This document shows, piece after piece, positions 55,460 through 64,000 of a stretch of 64,000 nucleotides of DNA; the stretch's first letter is position 1, and every line of letters begins with the position of its first letter. Below the pieces are notes generated by a model. It searched no databases and was not told the origin of the DNA. It saw nothing but the letters and a program-made list of their open reading frames with translations. The translations under genes were made by a program, and so were the position numbers. Source of the DNA: Burkholderia sp. USMB20. Lineage in GTDB: Bacteria > Pseudomonadota > Gammaproteobacteria > Burkholderiales > Burkholderiaceae. Where the stretch lies: positions 399,658 to 463,657 of the forward strand of contig NZ_JTAN02000005.1 of assembly GCF_000949135.2 (NCBI RefSeq). Direction: 5' to 3'.

Positions 55460-55678
55460 ATGAACCGCACGATCCGTTACAAGGGCTACGAAGTCGCCCC
55501 CGCCGCCGCCCGGCTGCCGAACGGGCTGTTCGCCGCGAACCTGACGATCGAGAAGGCAAGCGGCGGCCCGTCGCCGCGCGCCGTATCGTTCGACGCAATC
55601 GATTTCTTCTTCGAAGAGGAACACGCGCTCGCGTATGCGTCCCGCTGGGGACGCCTCTGGGTCGATACACAGGCCTGA
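55460..55678 (+). CDS. Small conserved hypothetical protein
   Basis: This 72-aa protein starts MNRTIRYKGYEVAPAAAR and reads RYKGYEV-pap-AARLPNGLFAANLTIEKA, then AIDFFFEEEHALAYASRWGRLWVD. The pattern of an N-terminal beta strand and a Phe/Glu-rich segment suggests a compact fold similar to small Burkholderia proteins, but no named family is recognised. No signal peptide. ATG 55460 is chosen because the upstream in-frame start adds nothing conserved. Confidence 0.6.
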   Translation: MNRTIRYKGYEVAPAAARLPNGLFAANLTIEKASGGPSPRAVSFDAIDFFFEEEHALAYASRWGRLWVDTQA

Positions 55679-55770
55679 GCGCGGCACCCGGCAGCGCAGG
55701 GCTGCTCGAAAATGCGCGATTACGGAAGCTATGCAAGAATCTTTCGTCTCGTAATCGCATAACAACAGCC

Positions 55771-56673
55771 ATGTCCGACACGCTGCAGGAAGACCATGCA
55801 GCGGCAGATCACGCCATGCGCAACTGGACTTTCGAACGTCAAGGTCCGGTCAGGATCGGTTCCGATGCGCACAGGCAAATGTTCTGCCGCATGCTGCTCG
55901 ATACGCACAACCCGTACAAACCGGCCGTCATCGACTGGCCGCCGCTCAAGCCCGACGAACTCAAGCGGCTCACGTCGCTGCCGATCTGGGACATCGCCGT
56001 GCAGACCGAAGGCCGCGCGTCGATCCGCGTCGCCACCTTCGCCGCAACCGTCGGCGATCCGCTGCTGCGCCAGGCGCTCGAGATGGACGGCGCCGAGGAG
56101 GCTCGGCACAAGGTCGTGCTGTCGAAGCTGGTCCAGGCATACGGCATCAAGCTCGCGCCCGAACCGGCCTATCCTGCTCCGAAGGACCCCGAGTGGTCGT
56201 GGATGGTGACCGGCTTCAGCGAATGCATCGACAGCTTCTTCGCGTTCGGTCTGTTCCGCTCCGCGCAGCGCTCCGGCTATTTCCCGCCCGAACTCGTCGA
56301 CACCTTCGAGCCCGTGATCCAGGAGGAAGGCCGGCACATCCTGTTCTTCGTGAACTGGTATGCGTGGTACTGGCGGAGTTTGCCGTGGTGGCGCCGGCCG
56401 TGGTTCTTCGCGCGGGTGGCGGCCGTGTGGGCATTCCTGATCCGGGAACGCATCGGCATCGCGCGCGGGATCGATGCGGACGGCGTCGCGCACGACGCGA
56501 ACTTTCCGGCGACGAGCACCGCCGACATCGGCGATGCGCTGAACCCGCGCGAACTGATCGAACTGTGTGTCAGCGAGAACGACCGGCGCATGGCCGGGTA
56601 CGACAAACGGCTGCTGCGCCCGATGTTCGTGCCGCGCATGGCGCGCCTCGCGCTGCGATTCATGCGGAAATAA
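55771..56673 (+). CDS. Ferritin-like domain protein
   Basis: This 300-aa protein has the four-helix diiron pattern: FAATVGDPLLRQALEMDGAEEARHKVVLSKL and later FEPVIQEEGRHILFFVNWYAWY, each with E-x-x-H, plus ECIDSFFAFGLF. Two hydrophobic stretches (WRSLPWWRRPWFFARVAAVWAFLI) suggest membrane association. The family includes diiron oxidases of unknown substrate. ATG 55771 starts MSDTLQEDHAAADHAM. It is the last gene before the AT-rich region. Confidence 0.85.
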   Translation: MSDTLQEDHAAADHAMRNWTFERQGPVRIGSDAHRQMFCRMLLDTHNPYKPAVIDWPPLKPDELKRLTSLPIWDIAVQTEGRASIRVATFAATVGDPLLRQALEMDGAEEARHKVVLSKLVQAYGIKLAPEPAYPAPKDPEWSWMVTGFSECIDSFFAFGLFRSAQRSGYFPPELVDTFEPVIQEEGRHILFFVNWYAWYWRSLPWWRRPWFFARVAAVWAFLIRERIGIARGIDADGVAHDANFPATSTADIGDALNPRELIELCVSENDRRMAGYDKRLLRPMFVPRMARLALRFMRK

Positions 56674-57807
56674 GGCTACGGCGGCGGGTTGCCGGCGGTG
56701 CAGGCCGGCCGCCGGCGCATTGTCCGGGACGATGTACTGGGCCGCCCGGACCGGGTGGCAGAACCGGGGCGCGTCGCCGCGACTGCCATCCTCATCGCGA
56801 TTCCCCCTTCCGGACGAGAACGAACCACACCCCGGCTCGCATCCGGCGATTTGGGCGCGGCATCACGCCAGCCAACGGACACCCATCAGCCTGACGGTGC
56901 TCCTCCGACGCGCTTGCGTATCGTCTTTCTCTCCCGCGGAATGCGCCCTTGCCAGCACGGTCGAGTCACCGTGAAGCAGATCCGGGTTTCCTGCTCGCGG
57001 CTCCCCGTTGCTCCCTATCGTTCGCGTCTTCGGCCGTCATCGTGGACGCCCCGCCACCTCATCGCAACGACTCCGGTTGCAAGACTGCCCGGCGCGGGCG
57101 ATCTGGCACCTCGTCTCCCCCTGCCCCAACCCGTCATATGAAGTACGTCAATTGAACAGATTCCGAACTGGAATCCCAATCGCCGTACCAATGCACCTGT
57201 AGCACTTTTTTACAACTTTGTGAAACCGGCGCCGGGGAAGGCCCGCCCCACGGGCGCGCGCGGCCGATGAGATGCGCAAACCAGCATAGTCAGACAATCC
57301 GTGGCTCATGTTTTTTTGATTTACCGGCAAACCAATAAATACAATTAAAAATTCACATCAAATCTCGTATTAATAAATTAACAAGAGCCTCGAATGCATA
57401 CGAGCCAGCGTCCCGCCTGACATTACAACTCAGAAAGGCAAACGTTTGCCGCAAACGTTTGTCGTTACATTTGTCTTACTTTTTGGGTTAACCAATGTGT
57501 GGCGCCACACACAAAACCACGTCACTACGTTGATTTTTATGGTTTTTTTCATCCATCACCGCATCCGCACGAGACCTTCACTCCACCTTCAAATCATTTT
57601 CAACTTTCTTACACGCCAACAGCTCAAAACACGATCTATTAACCATCTTTTAACTTCCAAAACCTTCGATTTATCACTGTTTGTCAATCTCAAAATATCG
57701 CCTCAAATAAACTCCGCCCATCAATTTTAAGATTCGCGCGAGCGCACGGCAGATTCCTCTAACGAAAGAGACCGGTGTGTGGCGTGCTTATTTGGAGGTA
57801 GTAGGAC
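56674..57807. other. Long AT-rich intergenic region upstream of the adhesin
   Basis: 1.1 kb with no supportable gene. From about 57160 to 57730 the base composition is clearly more A/T-rich than the rest of the window, a pattern often bound by H-NS-like silencers upstream of adhesins. It contains two tandem CAAACGTTTG palindromes (57437-57462). The GGAGGT at 57794-57799 is the ribosome-binding site of the adhesin. Confidence 0.6.
57437..57462. promoter_or_regulatory. Tandem palindromes upstream of the adhesin
   Basis: GGCAAACGTTTGCC (57437-57450) is a perfect 14-bp palindrome, immediately followed by GCAAACGTTTGT, so CAAACGTTTG occurs twice, 13 bp apart. This looks like a double operator for a LacI- or TetR-type regulator of the adhesin. 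Confidence 0.45.
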
Positions 57808-60800
57808 ATGAACCGCACGTACCGCTCGATCTGGAACGAAGCTCTTGGCGCCTGGGTCGCGGCATCCGAACACGATTCGGCACGGGGCAAGCCGAACAAG
57901 TCGGCCGTCGTGAAGGCCGTGGCAACCGTTGCGCTCGTCGCGGGGGCGACCGTCGGCAACGTCGCGCACGCACAGTACTCCGCAGGCGGCGCAGGCGGCT
58001 CGGTCATAGCCTCGGGCGCCCAGGCGATCGCCATCGGCGGCAACTCGGGCAGTACGACCACGGCCAGCGGCGCAACGTCGATCGCGATCGGCGCGAACGC
58101 GACCGCATCGGGCAGCTATTCACAGGCGTTCGGCCAGCGTTCCGTAGCCACCGGGTCAAGCGCGATCGGCATCGGCTCCGGCTCGACCGCGCTCAATACC
58201 GGCGCCACTGCGGTCGGCAACGACGCGACGGCATCGGGCACCAGCTCAATCGCGCTCGGCGGCGGCAACAGCTCGGGCACGGGCGGCGCCATCGCTGCGG
58301 GCACCAACGCAATCGCGATCGGCCGGTTCTCGAACGTCAACGCCGCGACGACGTCGGGCATTGCGATCGGCGCGAATGCGACCGTCACGTCGACTGGTAC
58401 CAATGGCACCGCGCTCGGTTCGGGCGCCACCGCTGCCGGCTCCGGCGCATCCGCCATCGGCAATGGCGCAACGGCAACGGGCGCCAATGCGATCGCGCTC
58501 GGCGGCACGGCCAACTACGCATCCAGCGTCGCGATCGGTGCCGGCAGCGTGACCGGCGCGGCAGCGCCGACGGGAACGGGTTATCTGACGGGCAGCGCCG
58601 CGCCGACATCGGAAGTGTCGGTCGGCAGCGCGACGGCCCTGCGTCGCATCACGAACGTCGCCGACGGCTCGGCACCGCAGGACGCGGTCACGGTGGCCCA
58701 GCTCAGCACCGGAATGAGCACGACGACGAGCGCGATCAGCAGCCTGTCGACGTCGGCGTCGACGGGACTCTCGTCGGCTAACAGCTCGATCAGCTCGCTG
58801 TCCACCTCGACTTCGACGGGCATCAACTCGCTGTCCACCGGCCTGAGCTCGACCAACAGCTCGGTCGCGTCGCTGTCGACCTCCACGTCGACCGGACTCT
58901 CGTCGGCTAACAGCTCGATCGGCTCGCTTTCCACTTCGACCTCGACGGGCATCAATTCGCTGTCCACGGGCCTGAGCTCGACCAACAGCTCGGTTACGTC
59001 GCTGTCGTCGTCCACGTCGACCGGTCTGTCGTCGGCTAACAGTTCGATCGGCTCGTTGTCCACCTCGACCTCGACGGGGATCAACTCGCTGTCCACGGGC
59101 CTGAGCTCAACCAACAGCTCGGTCGCGTCGCTGTCGACTTCCACGTCGACCGGTCTGTCGTCGGCTAACAGCTCGATCAGCTCGCTGTCCACCTCGACCT
59201 CGACGGGCATCAACTCGCTGTCGACGGGTCTCAGCTCGACCAATAGCTCGGTTACGTCGCTTTCGTCGTCCACGTCGACCGGCCTGTCGTCGGCTAACAG
59301 CTCGATCAGCTCGCTGTCCACCTCGACTTCGACCGGCATCAACTCGCTGTCCACGGGCCTGAGCTCGACCAATAGCTCGGTTACGTCGATTTCGTCGTCC
59401 ACGTCGACCGGCCTGTCGTCGGCTAATAGCTCGATCAGTTCGCTGTCCACCTCGACCTCGACGGGCATCAACTCGCTGTCCACTGGCCTGAGCTCGACCA
59501 ACAGCTCGGTTACGTCGCTTTCGTCGTCCACGTCGACCGGCCTCTCATCGGCCAACAGCTCGATCAGCTCGCTCTCGACCGGCCTCAGCTCGACCAACAG
59601 CTCGGTCGCTTCGCTGTCATCTTCCACGTCGACGGGTCTGTCGTCGGCTAACAGCTCGATCAGCTCGCTGTCCACCTCGACTTCGACGGGCATCAATTCG
59701 CTGTCCACGGGCCTCAGCTCGACCAACAGCTCGGTCGCTTCGCTGTCGTCGTCCACGTCGACCGGTCTGTCGTCGGCAACCAGCTCGATCAGTTCGCTGT
59801 CCACCTCGACCTCGACGGGCATCAACTCGCTGTCCACGGGCCTGAGCTCGACCAATAGCTCGGTTACGTCGCTTTCGTCGTCCACGTCGACCGGCCTGTC
59901 GTCGGCTAACAGTTCGATCAGCTCGCTGTCCACCTCGACTTCGACCGGCATCAACTCGCTGTCCACGGGCCTGAGCTCGACCAATAGCTCGGTTACGTCG
60001 CTTTCGTCGTCCACGTCGACCGGTCTGTCGTCGGCTAACAGCTCGATCAGTTCGCTGTCCACCTCAACCTCGACGGGGATTAGCTCGCTGTCCACCGGCC
60101 TGAGCTCGACCAACAGCTCGGTCGCGTCGTTGTCGACTTCCACGTCGACCGGCATCAACTCGCTGTCCACTGGCCTGAGCTCGACCAACAGCTCGGTCGC
60201 TTCGCTGTCGTCATCCACATCGACCGGCCTGTCGTCGGCAAACAGCTCGATCGGCTCGCTGTCCACTTCGACTTCGACCGGCATCAACTCGCTTTCCACC
60301 GGCCTGAGCTCGACCAACAGCTCAGTCGCGTCCCTGTCGACCTCCACGTCAACCGGCCTCTCGTCGGCAAACAGCTCGATCGGCTCGCTGTCCACTTCGA
60401 CTTCGACCGGCATCAACTCGCTGTCCACGGGCCTGAGCTCGACCAACAGCTCAGTCGCGTCCCTGTCGACCTCCACGTCGACCGGCCTCTCGTCGGCAAA
60501 CAGCTCGATCGGCTCGCTGTCGACCGGCCTGAGTTCGACCAACAGCTCGGTCGCTTCGCTGTCGTCGTCCACGTCGACGGGCCTGTCGTCGGCTAATAGC
60601 TCGATCGGCTCGCTGTCCACTTCGACCTCGACGGGCATCAACTCGCTTTCCACGGGCCTGAGCTCGACCAACAGCTCGGTTACGTCGCTTTCGTCGTCCA
60701 CGTCGACCGGCCTCTCATCGGCCAACAGCTCGATCAGCTCGCTCTCGACCGGCCTCAGCTCGACCAACAGCTCGGTGGCTTCGCTGTCGTCGTCCACGTC

Positions 60801-63800
60801 GACCGGCCTGTCGTCGGCTAACAGCTCGATCAGCTCGCTGTCCACTTCGACCTCGACGGGGATCAACTCGCTGTCCACCGGCCTGAGCTCGACCAACAGT
60901 TCGGTCGCGTCGCTGTCGACGTCCACGTCGACCGGCCTCTCGTCGGCAAACAGCTCGATTTCGTCGCTCTCCACCTCGACCTCGACCGGCATCAACTCAC
61001 TGTCCACCGGCCTCAGCACGGTCACGACCAAGACCGACAATCTCGGCACCAGCACGGCCTCCGCCCTCGGCGGCGGTGCGAAGTACGATCCGACGACCGG
61101 AACGGTTTCCGCTCCGGCGTACACGACGTACAACGCGAATGGCACGACGTCGACCGCCAGCAGCGTCGGCTCGGCGATCGACAGCATCAACAGCGAGGGC
61201 ATCAAGTACTTCCACGCGAAGTCGACGGCAGCCGACAGCCAGGCGCTCGGCACCGACTCGGTCGCGATCGGCCCGAATGCCATCGCCAACAACACCGGCG
61301 ACGTCGCACTCGGCAGCGGCTCCGTCACCGACACGCCCCACGCGACGCCAACGGGTACCGTCGGCGGCGTGACCGCCACGTTCGCGGGCGGCAATCCGAG
61401 CAGCGTGGTGAGCGTCGGCGACGCGGCCACGGGCACCACGCGTCAGATCAGCAACGTCGCAGCAGGTCAGATCACGCCGACCAGCACGGACGCGATCAAC
61501 GGCTCCCAACTCTTCGCGACCAATTCCATCGTGGATTCGCTGTCGACGACAGTGTCGTCGTCCAGCAGCGCAATCTCGTCGCTGTCGACCGGCATCACTT
61601 CGTTGTCCACGGGCCTCAGCTCGACCGATAGCTCGGTCGCTTCGCTGTCGACCTCCACGTCGACTGGCCTCTCGTCGGCTAACAGCTCGATCAGCTCGTT
61701 GTCCACGTCGACTTCGACCGGCATCAGCTCGCTGTCGACGGGCCTGAGCTCGACCGATAGCTCGGTCGCTTCGCTGTCGACGTCGACGTCGACTGGCCTC
61801 TCGTCGGCAACCAGCTCGATTTCGTCGCTGTCCACCTCGACCTCGACCGGCCTGTCGTCGGCTAACAGTTCGATCAGCTCGTTGTCCACGTCGACCTCGA
61901 CGGGTATCAGCTCGTTGTCGACGGGCCTCAGCTCGACCGATAGCTCGGTCGCTTCGCTGTCGACTTCCACGTCGACCGGCCTCTCGTCAGCAACCAGCTC
62001 GATCAGTTCGCTGTCCACGTCGACCTCGACCGGCATCAGCTCGTTGTCGACCGGCCTGAGCTCGACCGATAGCTCGGTGGCTTCGCTGTCGACCTCCACG
62101 TCGACTGGCCTGTCCTCGGCTAACAGCTCGATCGGCTCGCTGTCCACCTCGACCTCGACGGGTATCAGCTCGCTGTCGACCGGCCTGAGCTCGACCGATA
62201 GCTCGGTCGCTTCGCTGTCGACCTCCACGTCGACTGGCCTGTCCTCGGCTAACAGCTCAATCGGCTCGTTGTCCACTTCGACTTCGACAGGGATCAGCTC
62301 GCTGTCGACGGGCCTGAGCTCGACCGATAGCTCGGTGGCTTCGCTGTCGACGTCGACGTCGACTGGCCTCTCGTCGGCAACCAGCTCGATCAGCTCGTTG
62401 TCCACCTCGACCTCGACGGGGATCAGCTCGTTGTCGACCGGCCTGAGCTCGACCGATAGCTCAGTGGCTTCGCTGTCGACGTCCACGTCGACCGGCTTGT
62501 CGTCGGCAACCAGCTCGATCGGCTCGTTGTCCACGTCGACCTCGACCGGTATCAGCTCGCTGTCGACCGGCCTCAGCTCGACCGATAGCTCGGTCGCCTC
62601 GCTGTCGACTTCCACGTCGACTGGCCTCTCGTCAGCAACCAGCTCGATCAGTTCGCTGTCCACGTCGACCTCGACCGGCATCAGCTCGTTGTCGACCGGC
62701 CTGAGCTCGACCGATAGCTCGGTCGCTTCGCTGTCGACTTCCACGTCGACCGGCTTGTCCTCGGCGACCAGCTCGATTTCGTCGCTGTCCACGTCGACTT
62801 CGACGGGTATCAGCTCGCTGTCGACCGGTCTGAGCTCGACCGATAGCTCGGTGGCTTCGCTCTCGACTTCGACGTCGACCGGCCTGTCGTCGGCAAACAG
62901 CTCGATCAGCTCACTGTCCACCTCGACATCGACCGGCATCAGCTCGCTGTCGACCGGCCTGAGCTCGACCGATAGCTCGGTGGCTTCGCTCTCGACGTCG
63001 ACGTCGACCGGCCTGTCGTCGGCTAACAGCTCGATCAGCTCGCTGTCCACCTCGACTTCGACGGGTATCAGCTCGTTGTCGACGGGCCTCAGCTCGACCG
63101 ATAGCTCGGTCGCTTCGCTGTCGACCTCGACGTCGACTGGCCTGTCGTCGGCAAACAGCTCGATCAGCTCGCTGTCCACGTCGACCTCGACCGGCATCGG
63201 CTCGCTGTCGACCGGCCTGAGCTCGACCGATAGCTCGGTCGCTTCACTCTCGACTTCGACGTCGACCGGCTTGTCCTCAGCAACCAGCTCGATCAGCTCG
63301 CTGTCCACCTCGACTTCGACGGGTATCGGCTCGTTGTCGACCGGCCTCAGCTCGACCGACAGCTCGGTGGCGTCGCTGTCGACCTCGACGTCGACTGGCC
63401 TGTCGTCGGCAACCAGCTCGATTAGCTCGTTGTCTACCTCGACCTCGACCGGCATCAGCTCGTTGTCGACCGGCCTGAGCTCGACCGATAGCTCGGTCGC
63501 TTCGCTGTCGACCTCGACGTCGACCGGCTTGTCGTCGGCAACCAGCTCGATCGGCTCGCTGTCCACCTCGACTTCGACCGGTATCAGCTCGCTGTCGACG
63601 GGCCTGAGCTCGACCGATAGCTCGGTCGCCTCGCTGTCGACCTCCACGTCGACGGGCCTCTCGTCGGCAACCAGCTCGATCGGCTCGCTGTCCACTTCGA
63701 CTTCGACGGGGATCAGCTCGCTGTCGACGGGCCTCAGCTCGACCGATAGCTCGGTCGCTTCGCTGTCGACCTCCACGTCGACTGGCCTCTCGTCAGCAAC

Positions 63801-64000
63801 CAGCTCGATTAGCTCGTTGTCTACCTCGACTTCGACGGGGATCAGCTCGCTGTCGACGGGCCTGAGCTCGACCGATAGCTCGGTCGCTTCGCTGTCGACC
63901 TCCACGTCGACTGGCCTCTCGTCGGCAACCAGCTCGATTTCGTCGCTGTCCACCTCGACCTCGACCGGCCTGTCGTCGGCTAACAGTTCGATCAGCTCGT
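57808..64000 (+). CDS. Trimeric autotransporter adhesin (YadA-type), 5' part
   Basis: The frame is open from ATG 57808 to the window edge, at least 2064 codons; the C-terminal beta-barrel anchor lies beyond it. Order: ESPR-type extended signal (MNRTYRSIWNEALGAW, cleavage likely after AHA55), head of YadA-like beta-roll repeats (about 57-275: SIAIGANATASGSYSQAFGQ, SAIGIGSGSTA), neck ALRRITNVADGSAPQDAVTVAQL (about 277-300), first Ser/Thr-rich stalk (to about 1068), a second head/neck module (about 1069-1236, AADSQALGTDSVAIGPNAIA, ISNVAAGQITPTSTDAINGSQ), then a second stalk. The protein should be secreted as a trimer and mediate adhesion. GGAGGT precedes the start. Confidence 0.93.
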   Translation, partial: MNRTYRSIWNEALGAWVAASEHDSARGKPNKSAVVKAVATVALVAGATVGNVAHAQYSAGGAGGSVIASGAQAIAIGGNSGSTTTASGATSIAIGANATASGSYSQAFGQRSVATGSSAIGIGSGSTALNTGATAVGNDATASGTSSIALGGGNSSGTGGAIAAGTNAIAIGRFSNVNAATTSGIAIGANATVTSTGTNGTALGSGATAAGSGASAIGNGATATGANAIALGGTANYASSVAIGAGSVTGAAAPTGTGYLTGSAAPTSEVSVGSATALRRITNVADGSAPQDAVTVAQLSTGMSTTTSAISSLSTSASTGLSSANSSISSLSTSTSTGINSLSTGLSSTNSSVASLSTSTSTGLSSANSSIGSLSTSTSTGINSLSTGLSSTNSSVTSLSSSTSTGLSSANSSIGSLSTSTSTGINSLSTGLSSTNSSVASLSTSTSTGLSSANSSISSLSTSTSTGINSLSTGLSSTNSSVTSLSSSTSTGLSSANSSISSLSTSTSTGINSLSTGLSSTNSSVTSISSSTSTGLSSANSSISSLSTSTSTGINSLSTGLSSTNSSVTSLSSSTSTGLSSANSSISSLSTGLSSTNSSVASLSSSTSTGLSSANSSISSLSTSTSTGINSLSTGLSSTNSSVASLSSSTSTGLSSATSSISSLSTSTSTGINSLSTGLSSTNSSVTSLSSSTSTGLSSANSSISSLSTSTSTGINSLSTGLSSTNSSVTSLSSSTSTGLSSANSSISSLSTSTSTGISSLSTGLSSTNSSVASLSTSTSTGINSLSTGLSSTNSSVASLSSSTSTGLSSANSSIGSLSTSTSTGINSLSTGLSSTNSSVASLSTSTSTGLSSANSSIGSLSTSTSTGINSLSTGLSSTNSSVASLSTSTSTGLSSANSSIGSLSTGLSSTNSSVASLSSSTSTGLSSANSSIGSLSTSTSTGINSLSTGLSSTNSSVTSLSSSTSTGLSSANSSISSLSTGLSSTNSSVASLSSSTSTGLSSANSSISSLSTSTSTGINSLSTGLSSTNSSVASLSTSTSTGLSSANSSISSLSTSTSTGINSLSTGLSTVTTKTDNLGTSTASALGGGAKYDPTTGTVSAPAYTTYNANGTTSTASSVGSAIDSINSEGIKYFHAKSTAADSQALGTDSVAIGPNAIANNTGDVALGSGSVTDTPHATPTGTVGGVTATFAGGNPSSVVSVGDAATGTTRQISNVAAGQITPTSTDAINGSQLFATNSIVDSLSTTVSSSSSAISSLSTGITSLSTGLSSTDSSVASLSTSTSTGLSSANSSISSLSTSTSTGISSLSTGLSSTDSSVASLSTSTSTGLSSATSSISSLSTSTSTGLSSANSSISSLSTSTSTGISSLSTGLSSTDSSVASLSTSTSTGLSSATSSISSLSTSTSTGISSLSTGLSSTDSSVASLSTSTSTGLSSANSSIGSLSTSTSTGISSLSTGLSSTDSSVASLSTSTSTGLSSANSSIGSLSTSTSTGISSLSTGLSSTDSSVASLSTSTSTGLSSATSSISSLSTSTSTGISSLSTGLSSTDSSVASLSTSTSTGLSSATSSIGSLSTSTSTGISSLSTGLSSTDSSVASLSTSTSTGLSSATSSISSLSTSTSTGISSLSTGLSSTDSSVASLSTSTSTGLSSATSSISSLSTSTSTGISSLSTGLSSTDSSVASLSTSTSTGLSSANSSISSLSTSTSTGISSLSTGLSSTDSSVASLSTSTSTGLSSANSSISSLSTSTSTGISSLSTGLSSTDSSVASLSTSTSTGLSSANSSISSLSTSTSTGIGSLSTGLSSTDSSVASLSTSTSTGLSSATSSISSLSTSTSTGIGSLSTGLSSTDSSVASLSTSTSTGLSSATSSISSLSTSTSTGISSLSTGLSSTDSSVASLSTSTSTGLSSATSSIGSLSTSTSTGISSLSTGLSSTDSSVASLSTSTSTGLSSATSSIGSLSTSTSTGISSLSTGLSSTDSSVASLSTSTSTGLSSATSSISSLSTSTSTGISSLSTGLSSTDSSVASLSTSTSTGLSSATSSISSLSTSTSTGLSSANSSISS
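58840..61011 (+). repeat. Adhesin stalk repeat array 1, mostly 129-bp units
   Basis: Units of 43 codons beginning GLSSTNSSVASLSTST repeat head to tail; the first starts at 58840 and the second at 58969. Shortened units of 96 nt (59485-59581, 60430-60526) and 75 nt (60097-60172) occur. The array is marked by Thr-Asn in each unit (TNSS). Confidence 0.9.
61612..64000 (+). repeat. Adhesin stalk repeat array 2, mostly 129-bp units
   Basis: Similar 43-codon units beginning GLSSTDSSVASLSTST (61612, 61741, then a 183-nt unit to 61924) continue to the window edge. The array is marked by Thr-Asp (TDSS) and ISSL where array 1 has TNSS and INSL. Confidence 0.9.

Noticed and set aside
57446-57730. 94-aa open frame with TTG start in the AT-rich region
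   Set aside because: It lies over the palindromes, has no ribosome-binding site, and its hydrophobic composition is explained by AT-rich DNA.
58581-61439. 952-aa acidic open frame on the minus strand of the adhesin stalk
   Set aside because: It is the antisense of the repeats: stop-complementary codons are rare in the Ser/Thr/Gly-coded sense strand, so the frame stays open by composition. There is no ribosome-binding site or domain.
61467-63953. 828-aa acidic open frame on the minus strand of the second stalk array
   Set aside because: Same reason; a repeat-driven shadow of the adhesin, in antisense.

Overview
The window is high-GC DNA with the gene content and codon use of the genus Burkholderia, most like a secondary chromosome of the B. 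cepacia complex. Evidence: strong GC3 bias, many LysR and GlxA/AraC regulators, a sarcosine oxidase operon, choline and osmoprotectant ABC transporters, a hopanoid HpnI/HpnL pair, DUF4148 proteins and a giant trimeric autotransporter. No rRNA, tRNA, CRISPR array, integrase or insertion sequence was seen.

Layout. 0-3.2 kb: end of an esterase, a LysR regulator, a CMD-family protein and an aldo/keto reductase. 3.4-5.3 kb: a small hypothetical gene and a divergent pair (uncharacterised 301-aa protein / small HTH protein, possibly leaderless). 5.5-10.7 kb: a LolC-type permease without LolD, a lipoprotein S15-type peptidase and a D-2-hydroxyacid dehydrogenase. 10.8-14.6 kb: a yehZYXW-type osmoprotectant ABC operon whose first permease is broken by several frameshifts. 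14.9-17.4 kb: a lytic transglycosylase and a HipBA toxin-antitoxin pair preceded by four operator-like sites spaced exactly 49 bp apart. 17.5-24.5 kb: sdaA-soxBDAG-folB (sarcosine to glycine, serine and pyruvate, with one-carbon units passed to tetrahydrofolate), divergent from a GlxA-type regulator. 26.1-33.0 kb: a FadR-type regulator and a complete L-threonate/D-erythronate pathway (ltnD, otnK, otnC, MFS transporter, otnI, denD). 33.1-35.3 kb: hpnI-hpnL. 35.5-43 kb: a histidine-kinase remnant, cytochrome b561, two DUF4148 proteins, an Asp/Asn hydroxylase, two LysR/target divergent pairs (NTF2-like protein; PACE efflux pump) and a MoaD/ThiS-like plus BNR-repeat pair. 43.2-47.4 kb: choV-choW-gbdR-choX. 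48-52.8 kb: DUF2339 and frameshifted DUF3999 genes. 52.8-56.7 kb: a GNAT acetyltransferase with a 9-bp repeat in its tail, a NIPSNAP protein, a candidate ~70-nt sRNA, an FMN reductase, a small hypothetical protein and a ferritin-like protein. 56.7-57.8 kb: AT-rich DNA leading to a YadA-type adhesin that runs off the right edge and is built from 129-bp repeats.

Themes. Two loci form one catabolic route: ChoXWV imports choline or betaine under GbdR, and the sox/sdaA operon finishes the demethylated product. The yehZYXW operon is a second osmoprotectant importer, probably inactive if its frameshifts are real. The most interesting non-gene signals are the 49-bp-periodic hipBA operator array, the compact anti-Shine-Dalgarno sRNA candidate on the minus strand near 54.35 kb, and adhesin repeats whose unit lengths change only by 7/11-residue coiled-coil elements. 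Frameshifts in three genes (yehY, DUF2339 linker, DUF3999) mean either real decay or local sequence error and should be checked against reads.
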